From NCBI GenBank assembly GCA_022826705.1, contig JAJDUJ010000023.1, forward strand, positions 56,169 to 120,168: a stretch of 64,000 nt of DNA, given 5' to 3'. Each line of letters opens with the position of its first letter. The first letter of the stretch is position 1. Positions 25,313 through 34,406 of the stretch are shown in pieces. The stretch is from Acidimicrobiia bacterium (GTDB lineage: Bacteria; Actinomycetota; Acidimicrobiia; Acidimicrobiales; Bin134). The position numbers and the translations under genes were made by a program. The notes beneath the pieces were generated by a model. The model had not been told where the DNA came from, searched no databases, and worked only from the letters and a program-made list of their open reading frames with translations.

Positions 25313-25969
25313 TCATTTGGCCTCATCAAGCGTCGCCTCGAATGCTGAGAGACGCTGCTCGTCAGCCAACGTCTTCGCCAGCCAGGCTGGAATGCCCTGG
25401 CGCCTAGGGTCGAGCGGCGGCTGAGCGCCATTGCCGCCTGAAAAGGGCTCTGGACACCGATATCGGCTTACTTGCGCCTCCGTCAGCCCAGCGTGCTCCG
25501 TGCATGTCGGGTCGATCCACTCGTCGGGAGCGAATGGGGCGCGAGACCAAGAGAATTCAACCATCATCCGCTCCGCAACGCCGGGAACGTACACGGAGTG
25601 GCAAAAGCCGTGGTCGATAGGCCCGAATGTCTGGTAGCCGTGGGCCCGGATCCGATCATTCAGCGCGGCGAGATCTTCCTCGGTGGGAACGTTGAAGGAC
25701 ACATGCTGCATGTTTCCTCCGGGCATCGGGTTGCCGATCCCGTCACGCTGGTCGTCATCGAGCAAGACACCGTCTTGGGCGGGATCGCGGACGAGGGCGA
25801 GCGACGAGTATTCGTCGAGTTTGAGAAAGATGTGGTAAGCGTCGGCCACACCGTGCATCCAGTAAAAGGCCACGAGTTCCATGCCGCACGCCTGGGTAAA
25901 AAACTCAAGCGGCTCCTCGACGTCCTGGACGTTGATAGCAAGGTGGTGGACCCCCGTTGCGCTGCCCAT
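25313..25969 (-). CDS. VOC-family (glyoxalase/extradiol dioxygenase-like) protein (218 aa)
   Basis: GVHHLAINVQDVEEPLEFFTQACGMELVAFYWM opens with the metal-binding His of the vicinal-oxygen-chelate fold; LALVRDP, MQHVSFNVPTEEDL (second His) and GHSVYVPGVAERMMVEFSW (Glu) follow. One paired beta-alpha module is visible plus a C-terminal tail. Start ATG 25969 has AGGAGG 5 nt upstream, so the longer frame to 25990, which would run into the promoter motif, is rejected. Substrate unknown; ring-cleavage or isomerase roles are possible. Confidence 0.85.
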   Translation of the reverse strand: MGSATGVHHLAINVQDVEEPLEFFTQACGMELVAFYWMHGVADAYHIFLKLDEYSSLALVRDPAQDGVLLDDDQRDGIGNPMPGGNMQHVSFNVPTEEDLAALNDRIRAHGYQTFGPIDHGFCHSVYVPGVAERMMVEFSWSRAPFAPDEWIDPTCTEHAGLTEAQVSRYRCPEPFSGGNGAQPPLDPRRQGIPAWLAKTLADEQRLSAFEATLDEAK

Positions 25970-25990
25970 TACGACCTCCTGTAGCCCCAT

Positions 25991-26006
25991 AAATACTAAC
26001 CTATTT
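25991..26006 (-). promoter_or_regulatory. Recurrent promoter motif copy 4
   Basis: On the minus strand this reads aaataggttagtattt, identical in the GGTTAGTATTT core to copies 1 and 2, and lies 22 nt before the ATG at 25969. The position suggests that transcription of the VOC-hydrolase-dehydrogenase set starts here, apart from the epoxide hydrolase gene upstream. Confidence 0.5.
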
Positions 26007-26018
26007 TATTTGCGGCCT

Positions 26019-26951
26019 TCAAGCTCCCCCGACCCATGATTCAAGGAACTTGAGCAACTGCTGGTTGACGAAGTCGGGCTGCTCTTCTTGGCAGAGGTGC
26101 CCGCAACGGGGAATTGAAACGGCCGTAATACTCGTGCCCATCGTTTTCCATACTGCTTCGACATCCCACCACCGGCCAACAAGGTCAAAATCCTCGCCCC
26201 ACATGGTGAGAATAGGAAGCTCGAGGAGGCGATCAGCGTCTTCGAGGTCTTGCGCCGTGTCGAGGGGCCCGGCTCGATAATCGTTGAAGGAGCCCCGTAG
26301 CCCTCCGGGCTGAGAGTAGGCCCGGATGTACTCTTGAACTTCCCAGTCCTCGAAGAGCTGGGGGTTGTAGGACCAGCTTGACAGCCAATGCCGGAGCCAG
26401 ACCTCCTCACGGCCGGCGATAAGAGCTTCGGGGAGATCAGGTTCCTGGTTGAACAGAAAGAACCAGTACCCCCTCGCGAGCATTCCGCTGGTGATTCCGG
26501 GGGCGAGTACGGTCGGCGGCGCTTGGCCGTTCATCGCTTCGAACACAACCCGGGTTGGGATGTTGTCCAGCACCACCATCCGGTCGATCATCTCTGGCTG
26601 GTCCTTGGCCCAGCGGGTGGCCACCCGTGCGCCGCGATCGTGGCCCACCACGCAGACGCTCTGGTAACCCAGATACCGCACCAGCTCTGTCATGTCTTGG
26701 GCCATGGTCCGCTTGTCGTAACCGTCGGCGGGCTTGTCGCTGTCGCCGTAGCCGCGCAGGTCTGGAACGATGAGCGAGAAATGCTCGGCAAGGAACGGAA
26801 TCTGCTTTCGCCACGCGAACCAAGTCTCGGGCCATCCGTGCAGCAAGACCACCGGTGGTCCGTGCCCAGCCGTCACGTAGTGCATTGCGATGCCGTTTAC
26901 CTGTGACCGGTGATGGTTGAAATTCCGGGCTTCTAGCTCGATGGCCGACAT
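26019..26951 (-). CDS. Epoxide hydrolase-type alpha/beta hydrolase (310 aa)
   Basis: LLHGWPETWFAWRKQIPFLAEH (oxyanion HGWP), VPDLRGYGDSDKP, and VVGHDRGARVATRWA with nucleophilic Asp105 are typical of epoxide hydrolase/haloalkane dehalogenase enzymes; His is in IPRCGHLCQEEQPD. Start ATG 26951 with GGAGGAAG upstream, 34 residues shorter than the longest frame. It would open an epoxide, for instance one made by the P450s at this locus. Confidence 0.88.
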   Translation of the reverse strand: MSAIELEARNFNHHRSQVNGIAMHYVTAGHGPPVVLLHGWPETWFAWRKQIPFLAEHFSLIVPDLRGYGDSDKPADGYDKRTMAQDMTELVRYLGYQSVCVVGHDRGARVATRWAKDQPEMIDRMVVLDNIPTRVVFEAMNGQAPPTVLAPGITSGMLARGYWFFLFNQEPDLPEALIAGREEVWLRHWLSSWSYNPQLFEDWEVQEYIRAYSQPGGLRGSFNDYRAGPLDTAQDLEDADRLLELPILTMWGEDFDLVGRWWDVEAVWKTMGTSITAVSIPRCGHLCQEEQPDFVNQQLLKFLESWVGGA

Positions 26952-26985
26952 GGTCTCTTCCTCCAGATGTATCGGCGAGAGGCGG

Positions 26986-29808
26986 CTATGGGCCGCTTTG
27001 ATCGGTAGTGCGGCTGCCGGAGCCGAGGTAGCTGGCGACGACGGCGGGGTCATCGCGCACGGCCTCTGGAGCCCCTTCGGCGATGATCCTTCCGGCCTCC
27101 AAGCAGTAGAGGCGGTCGCTCACGCTCATTATCAAGGCCATGTCGTGTTCGATGATCAACATACTGGCCCCCATTTCGCGGTGAATGTCCACCAAGAGGG
27201 GAACGAATGCCTCGGCCTCTGCCTGGCCCACCCCGGCGGTTGGCTCATCAAGGCAGAGCATGGTGGCATCAAGCGCGAGCAGACCGGCTAGTTCGACAAT
27301 TCGGCGTGTACCGGTGCTCAGTTCGGCGATCAGGCTGTCGGCGTAGGGGTGCAGACCAAGAAAGTCGATGATGGCATCGGCCTCGCGGCGGCGACGGCGC
27401 TCGAGCGAGTAGCTGCGCGGCAGGTAAAGCGCGGTGGCCAGAAATGAGGTCCGGCCCCGCGCCTCCAACGCGACCATGAGGGTTTCCCGAACGGTTAGAT
27501 CGGGGAACAGCGTCGCTGCTTGGAATGTCCTCCCCAGCCCGCACGCCGAGCGCTTGGCGACCGGTAGCTTCGAGACACTCTCGCCGAACAACTCGACTGA
27601 GCCGGTGGAAGGCACATATCCACCGATGGCATTCATAAACGTTGTCTTGCCAGCGCCGTTCGTGCCGATGAGGCCGACGATCTCGTCGCGGTGAACGCTG
27701 ATGCTGACCTCTTGGAGCGCGAGGATGCCCCCGAACGAAACGCTGATGTCACGGCTTGCCAGCACGGGGTCGCTGATGGCGCGCTCTGTGCGATGGGATG
27801 CCGGAACCGTTGTAGGCCGCCGTCGATCGCTGTCGCCGGGCACTGGGTGTCGTTGCAGAGCGACATCGATGATCTTGCTTCGGATGCGGTGGGCAACTTC
27901 GACGAGTCCACCGGGGAAGTACAGCAATACCGCCAGCAGGCCGACGCTGGACGAGAACAAGGCAACCGTGGTCGAGTCGTCGAAGAGCGTCGGTACTCCA
28001 TAGACCCAGATTGCCCCGAGAAGCGGCCCGACAATGGACCCGAGTCCGCCGATCACGACCATTCCGATGATGCTGAGGGAATCGCTAACCGTGAAGAATC
28101 CTGCGTCGGTGAGATCGACGACCTCAGCCGAGCCCGCGATTAGAGCACCGCCGAGGCTTGCGAGGCCTCCGGCCAAAGAGAACGAGAGCAGCTTTGCCCG
28201 AGTGGCGTTGACGGTGTACCCAGCTGCGGTGTTAGGGTTTTCGCGCTGTGCGATGACGGAGCGGCCTATGCCACTGTCCCGCAGGCGGGCTACCACGATG
28301 AAGCTGATGCACAGGCAGGCCAGGCAGACGTAATACCACGACCTCTGGGAAGAGAGGTCGATACCGAAGAAATCCGTTCGCCGGAAGAGGATCGCGCTGG
28401 GGTTGCCGTCGGTGAAGACGCCGAGATTGAAGAGGTAGCGCTCCGCGGCGAAAGCGAACACAAATGTTGTCACTCCGAGATAGAGCCCGCGAACCCTCAG
28501 CGACCCCAGGCCGACGATGAAGGCCAGCAGTGCCCCGCCCAGTGCGGCGATGGGCAGCGTAAGCACGTACGGCGTCTCGACGAATTCGTATCTGGTGCCG
28601 AGAAAGTCGAACGTCAGACCCCGGTGCAGAGCTGCCGCAAATAGAGCCCCGACGCCGGCGAAGCTCATCTGAGCGATTGACAGTTGGCCCGCCCAACCTG
28701 TGATGACGGTGACTGACAGTCCGCAGAGAGCCAGAGCGAGCATCCGCGCGTAGAGCTGGTGTCGGGTGGGGAGGTCGGTGATCCCGGGCAAAAGGACCAG
28801 AACTGCCCCGAACAAGAAGGCCGCCGAGATGGCGATGCGTCCCATGTGCTTGTAACGCCAGAGTTTGCTGAGGTGCTCGGGGATTGGTCGCACGTTCGGC
28901 GCGAACCGATATGCGGTTTCCTCGTCTTCGCGGCGGCTCTGGAAGATCACCGCCACCAGCACCCCGAGGAACATGACGAACTCCACAAGTCCCGAGTGCT
29001 CGAAGAAGTTGAATCGGAGCAAGGCTTCGCCCACACCGACCGCGACGCCGGCTGCCATTGCCCGCGGAAAGGACACGAGCGAGGCCAGCGCGGCTGCGAC
29101 CAGCGCCTTGTTGAGTGTTGACGGGCCGAGGTCAACAACGCCTGAGACGGCGCCGACCCGCCCAGACAACAAGATCATCGAGATCGACGACAGCAACCCC
29201 GCGATGACCCAGACCGCGGTCGAGATGGTGCGGGGGTTGAATCCGGCAAGTCGCGACAGTTCGGGATTATCGGCGGCCCCGGCTACCCGGCGTCCAAAGT
29301 GAGTTCGGTTCAAGACGATCGCCAATGCGACCGAAACCAACGGGGCCACGATGATCATGGCCAGTTGGCTGCCACGCACGACCACGCCTGAGCCGGCGAC
29401 GTCGGACCATTTCGAATTCCAGAACAAGGGGTACCGGCTCGCACCGGAAACAGCGGGGAACTGGATGACGAAGAGCTGGGCCAATTGGGCAATGCCGACC
29501 GTCGCGACCAAAAGAGTTACTCGCGACGCGTTGAACAAGCGCCGGATTATCGCGAGCTCGACCAACGCCGCGAAGATCCCTCCCGCAGCCAGAGCAACTG
29601 CAAGGGCAATCCAGAACGGCCAGCCGTAGTTGACCACAAACAGCGCGAATAGGTAGCTGGCGATGACGCCCATGTTGCCGACAGCGAAGTTGATCACCCG
29701 CGTCGATCGATAGATCAGCACGACCCCCATCGCCAAGAGGCCGACCACCAGTCCATTGGCTGCTCCGTCGAAGACGAGTTGCCGCGTGATCCATGTGGCC
29801 AGAGTCAC
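26986..29808 (-). CDS. Fused LivH-LivM-LivG branched-chain-type ABC importer (940 aa)
   Basis: Three subunits in one polypeptide. Residues 1-300 are a LivH-type permease (QLVFDGAANGLVVGLLAMGVVLIYRSTRVINFAVG). Residues about 330-650 are a LivM-type permease (ITGWAGQLSIAQMSFAGVGA). Residues 679-940 are a LivG-type ATPase with Walker A GTNGAGKTT, a variant signature LSTGTRR, and Walker B MLCLDEPTAG. The GTG start overlaps the stop of the MFS-LivF gene by GTGA. Together they supply two membrane domains and two ATPases. The lipoprotein at 13753 is the likely external binding protein. Confidence 0.9.
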   Translation of the reverse strand: MTLATWITRQLVFDGAANGLVVGLLAMGVVLIYRSTRVINFAVGNMGVIASYLFALFVVNYGWPFWIALAVALAAGGIFAALVELAIIRRLFNASRVTLLVATVGIAQLAQLFVIQFPAVSGASRYPLFWNSKWSDVAGSGVVVRGSQLAMIIVAPLVSVALAIVLNRTHFGRRVAGAADNPELSRLAGFNPRTISTAVWVIAGLLSSISMILLSGRVGAVSGVVDLGPSTLNKALVAAALASLVSFPRAMAAGVAVGVGEALLRFNFFEHSGLVEFVMFLGVLVAVIFQSRREDEETAYRFAPNVRPIPEHLSKLWRYKHMGRIAISAAFLFGAVLVLLPGITDLPTRHQLYARMLALALCGLSVTVITGWAGQLSIAQMSFAGVGALFAAALHRGLTFDFLGTRYEFVETPYVLTLPIAALGGALLAFIVGLGSLRVRGLYLGVTTFVFAFAAERYLFNLGVFTDGNPSAILFRRTDFFGIDLSSQRSWYYVCLACLCISFIVVARLRDSGIGRSVIAQRENPNTAAGYTVNATRAKLLSFSLAGGLASLGGALIAGSAEVVDLTDAGFFTVSDSLSIIGMVVIGGLGSIVGPLLGAIWVYGVPTLFDDSTTVALFSSSVGLLAVLLYFPGGLVEVAHRIRSKIIDVALQRHPVPGDSDRRRPTTVPASHRTERAISDPVLASRDISVSFGGILALQEVSISVHRDEIVGLIGTNGAGKTTFMNAIGGYVPSTGSVELFGESVSKLPVAKRSACGLGRTFQAATLFPDLTVRETLMVALEARGRTSFLATALYLPRSYSLERRRRREADAIIDFLGLHPYADSLIAELSTGTRRIVELAGLLALDATMLCLDEPTAGVGQAEAEAFVPLLVDIHREMGASMLIIEHDMALIMSVSDRLYCLEAGRIIAEGAPEAVRDDPAVVASYLGSGSRTTDQSGP

Positions 29809-31898
29809 AGCGTGTCGTCTCGGAAGAAGACCGTCTGAGCAAGCCGGGGGTTGTCACGTAGTTCAGCCGAGGTTCCCTCGAAGTGGACCCTGCCCTTCTC
29901 CATGAAGACCGCTCGATCGGCAATGGACAGGGCGATGCTCACCGATTGCTCGATGATCACCATCGTCTGCCCGCTGGACTTGAGCCCATCGACGACCTCG
30001 CGCAGCGACTCGACCACGACCGGCGCCAGTCCCATGGAAAGTTCGTCAATGAGGAGAATTTCCGGCTCGTGCAGCATGACCCGGGCCAAAGCGAGCTGCT
30101 GCTGCATGCCACCCGAGAGTTCCTGGGCTTTGCTCTTTCGGCGATCGGCTATCGCGGGGAAGTGCTTGAGCGCCGTCTCGATCCGCCTCACCTGATCGGT
30201 CTTGTCGAACCGGTACGCGTCGGCGCCCAGCATGAGGTTGTCCTCAACTGACAACCGGGGCCACACCCCCTGGCCGCCGGGCAACATCTGTATCCCCATG
30301 GCAGCCCGTTGCTCGGGCGATGCGAAGGTGATGGTCTGGCCGTTCAGCCGGATCACTCCACGGGAGGGGGATCGGAGACCGGCGATTACACCAAACGCTG
30401 TCGACTTGCCGGCGCCGTTCGCGCCGAGAACGGCGACAGTCTCACCCCTCATCACCTTGAGGTCGAAGTCGAACAGGACCTGAACATGCCCGTAGCTGAA
30501 GTCGACGTCGGCAACGTGAAGCACAGGAATATCGTCGGGTGAGCCGGCAAGGCGCACGTTGCGTTCGGACTGCTCCTCGTGGAGTTGGGACACGATGAGA
30601 GTGAGATCGCTGCGCACATGGCGGGCGCCTCGGATGATCAGCCAGGCACCGAGCGGAACCATTGCGAGGGTGATGCCAATGATCGCCGGTCTCTCGCCGA
30701 ATTCATCTTGCAGGAATCCGACGACGAGACTGCCTCCCACTCCACCGGCGGCGACGAGGGCGATGGCCGCGATCGCGGTTCCGGCACCTCGCATACGGTA
30801 CGGGAACACGGCTTGGAGCACCGGCTGGACCAGGGAGAACGCGGCCCCGAGGAATGTTGCGCCGACGGCCCCCACGATGATGAACAGCGCGAGGTTGGGC
30901 ATGAGGTACTGCAAGGGCACGAGAACGGCAACGGGCAACAAGAGCATCCCCACAAGGCGAACCGCCCTCTCCGGATCCCTGCGGTAGGCGTCGTCGAATC
31001 TTCCCCCTACAAGCGGCAAAGCGATCAGCAATCCCAGCCCGGCAGGAGCGACTGCGAGACCCCGGCCGAACGCATTGAGGTTGTATTCGTCGTTGAGGAA
31101 GAACGCCTCGATAGAGCGACCCGGGAACATCGCAATCCCCATGGCGACCAGGCCGGCAGCCATGTAGCGAACAGTTCGTATTCCCCAAATCCCGGAAAAG
31201 GCGGCCTCGGAGGACATCGCCAAACCAGGATCTTCCTGAGTTGCAGCCTCTTTGCCGAGCACGTTGCGCCGCTCCCATTGGCCGCGCTGGGGCTCAGGGA
31301 GCTTGAGCGCCGATAACCCCAGCAAGAATGCAGGAATGCCGACGATGGCGAATATCCAACGCCAGTTGTCTGCGCCCAATCCGACCGCTATCCCACCTAT
31401 TGCGACTGGCCCAATGGAAAGCCCGATGAGCCGGCCGGTGCCTTGGTGTGCCGCGAATAGTCGGCCGCGCGTCTCGAGCGGGTAGTTGTCGGCGAGCAGG
31501 CTGGGCTGGGCAGTAGCAGTGTTGGCCTTGGCGAGGCCGGCCATGGCCCGAGCGGCAAAAAGCATGAAAGCGCTCGTGGCGAGTCCGGTCAAGGCAGTAA
31601 AGATTGCGGCGACTGAAGCAGCGCTGCCGACTATTGGACCCCGGCGATAGCGGTCGGCCAGCCTTCCGATGGCGGCCGCGCCCATGGCCAGAAAGAGGAG
31701 GCTAGCGGCAACGACAAAGGTGATCGTCCCGTTAGAGACATCGAGGGTGTTGCCAATATCAGGGCCGAGAATGATGACGGCCGAGAATTCGAGTTCGTCG
31801 AGGCAGTTGAGCGCCACCAGTGTTGCGAGGGTGCTGTACCCGCCCGAACGCAGGCTTTGCTTCAGAGCGAGAGGCGGGCGGCCTACACCAGGCAGCAT
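29805..31898 (-). CDS. MFS transporter fused to LivF-type ABC ATPase (697 aa)
   Basis: Residues 1-430 form a 12-helix major facilitator (SNGTITFVVAASLLFLAMGAAAIGRLADRYRRGPIVG with the A-loop motif, a charged central loop, then a second six-helix half). Residues 455-697 form a complete LivF-type ATPase: Walker A GANGAGKST, signature LSGGMQQQLALARVM, Walker B ILLIDELSMGLAP. Secondary carriers and ABC ATPases normally do not share a chain. The ATPase presumably pairs with the LivG domain of the coupled downstream gene. What the MFS half carries, and whether it is coupled to ATP, is unknown. Confidence 0.9.
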   Translation of the reverse strand: MLPGVGRPPLALKQSLRSGGYSTLATLVALNCLDELEFSAVIILGPDIGNTLDVSNGTITFVVAASLLFLAMGAAAIGRLADRYRRGPIVGSAASVAAIFTALTGLATSAFMLFAARAMAGLAKANTATAQPSLLADNYPLETRGRLFAAHQGTGRLIGLSIGPVAIGGIAVGLGADNWRWIFAIVGIPAFLLGLSALKLPEPQRGQWERRNVLGKEAATQEDPGLAMSSEAAFSGIWGIRTVRYMAAGLVAMGIAMFPGRSIEAFFLNDEYNLNAFGRGLAVAPAGLGLLIALPLVGGRFDDAYRRDPERAVRLVGMLLLPVAVLVPLQYLMPNLALFIIVGAVGATFLGAAFSLVQPVLQAVFPYRMRGAGTAIAAIALVAAGGVGGSLVVGFLQDEFGERPAIIGITLAMVPLGAWLIIRGARHVRSDLTLIVSQLHEEQSERNVRLAGSPDDIPVLHVADVDFSYGHVQVLFDFDLKVMRGETVAVLGANGAGKSTAFGVIAGLRSPSRGVIRLNGQTITFASPEQRAAMGIQMLPGGQGVWPRLSVEDNLMLGADAYRFDKTDQVRRIETALKHFPAIADRRKSKAQELSGGMQQQLALARVMLHEPEILLIDELSMGLAPVVVESLREVVDGLKSSGQTMVIIEQSVSIALSIADRAVFMEKGRVHFEGTSAELRDNPRLAQTVFFRDDTL

Positions 31899-31933
31899 CT
31901 CTAACGTCCCCGCTCATCCCCCACTGCGAATTC

Positions 31934-33067
31934 CTACCGGCCCCCTGTGAAGTTGAAGACGCGTCTGGCGTTGTCTTCAGCAATCTTCTTCGCGTCGGCA
32001 TCGGTGAGGTGCTGCAATGACTCACCGAGCATCTTTCGGCTGTTCGGCCAGTTGCTGTCTGAGTGGGGATAGTCGCATTCCCACATCACCTGGTCGACAC
32101 CGATTCTGTCGAGTACAGCCAGTCCACCCTCGTCAGAGATGAAGCAGCCGAAGATGTGATCGCGGAACAGCTCCGACGGTGGCACTTGGAGTTCGAGGTG
32201 CTGATAGTGGCGGTGGCGATCCCAGGTGTAGTCGCACCGCTCAAGAATGTATGGGATCCAGCCGATTCCGCCTTCGGAGAGACAGACCTTGAGTTCCGGG
32301 AACTTTTGGAACACCGGGGAGAAGAGTAGGTCAATGACCGTGGACTGGGAGTTCATGCCGAACATGGCGATGCTGACGGCGAAGGGGGCATCTGCGGATG
32401 CCTCGGGTGCTCCCCCGCTGCCAAAGTGCATGCACAGGGGAAGCGAGTGCTGCTGCGCGGCGGCCAGAATCGGATCCCAGTGGGGGGAATGGAATGAGGG
32501 CTGACCGATGTTCTGCGGCGCCTCTGAGAATGAGATTGCCTTGGCCCCCATGTGTGCTGTCCGGTGGATTTCGGCAACGGAGGCCTCAATATCCCAGTAG
32601 GGAAGGATCACCAAGGGGATGAATCGGTCCGGGGCGGCTCCGCACCACTCCTCGATGTGCCAGTCGTTGTAGGCGTACACGCACGCGAGTGCGAGTTCGG
32701 GGTCGTCCATTTCCGCGAAACGGCGTCCTGCGAACCCCGGGAAGGACGGGAAGCTGAGTGATGCTTGAATCCCATCGAGTTCCATGTCTTTGACCCGTTC
32801 GTAGGGGTTGTAACAGCCCGGGATCATGTCTTCGAACTTGGCGGGCTCCATGCCGTATTCGTCGGGTGATTTGCCGGCCACCGCATTGAGCCCGACATTG
32901 GCGTAGGTCTTGTCCTCGAAGTGCCAGATGTCGTGACCCTTATCGTTCTTCTCAATTCTTGGCCCAGTGGCCAGAAGATGGGCGGGGAGCCGGTCTTGCC
33001 AAACGTTGGCGTGTTCCACAACGTGGTCGTCCACCGAGATCAGCTGGATGTGGTCTTGCAATGGCAT
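31934..33067 (-). CDS. Amidohydrolase-related (TIM-barrel) protein (377 aa)
   Basis: Amidohydro_2 family: the opening LISVDDHVVEHANVWQDRLP replaces the usual H-x-H strand with D-D-H; MHFGSGG, FSPVFQKFPELKVCLSEGGIGWIPY and MWECDYPHSDSNWPNS carry later metal/substrate residues. Relatives include decarboxylases and hydratases acting on aromatic or keto acids. Start ATG 33067 after GGAGGATTCCC. Located between a P450 and the MFS-LivF gene in one strand run. Confidence 0.88.
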   Translation of the reverse strand: MPLQDHIQLISVDDHVVEHANVWQDRLPAHLLATGPRIEKNDKGHDIWHFEDKTYANVGLNAVAGKSPDEYGMEPAKFEDMIPGCYNPYERVKDMELDGIQASLSFPSFPGFAGRRFAEMDDPELALACVYAYNDWHIEEWCGAAPDRFIPLVILPYWDIEASVAEIHRTAHMGAKAISFSEAPQNIGQPSFHSPHWDPILAAAQQHSLPLCMHFGSGGAPEASADAPFAVSIAMFGMNSQSTVIDLLFSPVFQKFPELKVCLSEGGIGWIPYILERCDYTWDRHRHYQHLELQVPPSELFRDHIFGCFISDEGGLAVLDRIGVDQVMWECDYPHSDSNWPNSRKMLGESLQHLTDADAKKIAEDNARRVFNFTGGR

Positions 33068-33089
33068 GGGAATCCTCCTTCGTTAGGCA

Positions 33090-34307
33090 TCAGCCGGGCC
33101 AGGACAGCATGAGGTCTTGGACGTGGCGAATGCCGGGCTTGTAGTTGAGATCCTCGTGTCCGGGCTTGAGGCGGTACTCGGGGATTCTGCGGTGCCACTC
33201 GGTAAGGGTGACAGCGAGTTCGTAGCGGGCTAGATGTGAGCCGAGACACCGGTGGACTCCTTTGCCGAACGCGATGTGCCGGTTCCTCGGCCGGTCGAAG
33301 CGGACCTCGTAGGGCTCATCAAAAAGGGTGGGATCGAGATTGGAGGCACCGAGATTGACGATGACTGGGCAGCCTTTGGGCACATGCTGCCCGCCAGGAA
33401 GTTCTACGTCTTGGGTGGCAATCCGGGGGAATGCGATGGCAACCGGTGTCTCCCATCGGAGGAGTTCTTCGACCGCCGAAGGGATGATCTCAGGGACGGC
33501 GACCAAAGTGCGCTGTTGGTCGGGGTGCGTCGCTAAGTAGGCATAGAAACAGGTCAGGGAGTCGCTTACCGTGTCCAGGCCAGCAATGACGAATAGGAAC
33601 ATGATGTCGAGAATGTCGTCTCGAGAGAGCTTGTAACCGTCTACTTCGGTCTCGATGAAGCGGCTGATGATGTCGTCAGTCGGCTCGACGCGGCGCCGAT
33701 CGACCAGTTCGCCGAAATACTCGTAGATCTGGTGCGCGGTGGCGTCTCGGACCCGCTTTACTGCTTCGTCTCCACCCACAGCTTCAGGATCGATCCGTTC
33801 CGGGTGGAGGATGCCGTCGCGCATTCCGAGGAACAGGTTGAGCTTGTCTTCGGCCAGTCCAAGCAGACCGAGGAACACCGACGAGGGGAAGATCTCGGCA
33901 TAGTCTTCAGTGAAGTTGCACTCGCCCTGGTCAATGAACCCGTCGATGAGCGCGTTGGCCCGTACAGCAAAGTCGTCGCGCTGTTCGGCCATACGGCCTG
34001 GAGAGAACAACGGGTTGAGGAGAGTCCGGTATTTCGTGTGGCTGGGTGGGTCAAGATTGAGCGGAATGAGCGGGCGGATGTTGCCAAGACCCATTACCCC
34101 GTTGGCCGAGCTGAAGAGGTCGGTGTTGCTGAGCACAAAGGCCGTATTCTCTGGTTGGAGGTTGTAGACCATGCGCTCGTCGCCCATGAACCCGCCGTCG
34201 GCGAGTAGCTGGCGATAGCGCTCCTGGGGGTTCGACAAATCGGCGACCGATTGCAGGAGGGCATGACGCTCTTCTCTCGAAAGTCCCTGATCGTGTTTCT
34301 GGGACAT
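33090..34307 (-). CDS. Cytochrome P450 (405 aa)
   Basis: Soluble bacterial P450: I-helix FVIAGLDTVSDSLT, ExxR in EELLRWETPV, and heme loop FGKGVHRCLGSHLARYEL with thiolate Cys354. The I-helix has the oxygen-activating AGxDT pattern. It needs ferredoxin and reductase partners not seen in the window. At the 5' end of the minus-strand run to 23163, it probably hydroxylates or epoxidises the substrate handled by the downstream epoxide hydrolase. Confidence 0.95.
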   Translation of the reverse strand: MSQKHDQGLSREERHALLQSVADLSNPQERYRQLLADGGFMGDERMVYNLQPENTAFVLSNTDLFSSANGVMGLGNIRPLIPLNLDPPSHTKYRTLLNPLFSPGRMAEQRDDFAVRANALIDGFIDQGECNFTEDYAEIFPSSVFLGLLGLAEDKLNLFLGMRDGILHPERIDPEAVGGDEAVKRVRDATAHQIYEYFGELVDRRRVEPTDDIISRFIETEVDGYKLSRDDILDIMFLFVIAGLDTVSDSLTCFYAYLATHPDQQRTLVAVPEIIPSAVEELLRWETPVAIAFPRIATQDVELPGGQHVPKGCPVIVNLGASNLDPTLFDEPYEVRFDRPRNRHIAFGKGVHRCLGSHLARYELAVTLTEWHRRIPEYRLKPGHEDLNYKPGIRHVQDLMLSWPG

Positions 34308-34406
34308 GGAGAACTCCTCCGCCTCAGATCCTCGTGCTTTAACAATTGTCTGCTATTTTACTCATCCGCTGCCAATTGGAAAGCCCTCAGAGAAATCGGG
34401 TGGCTG

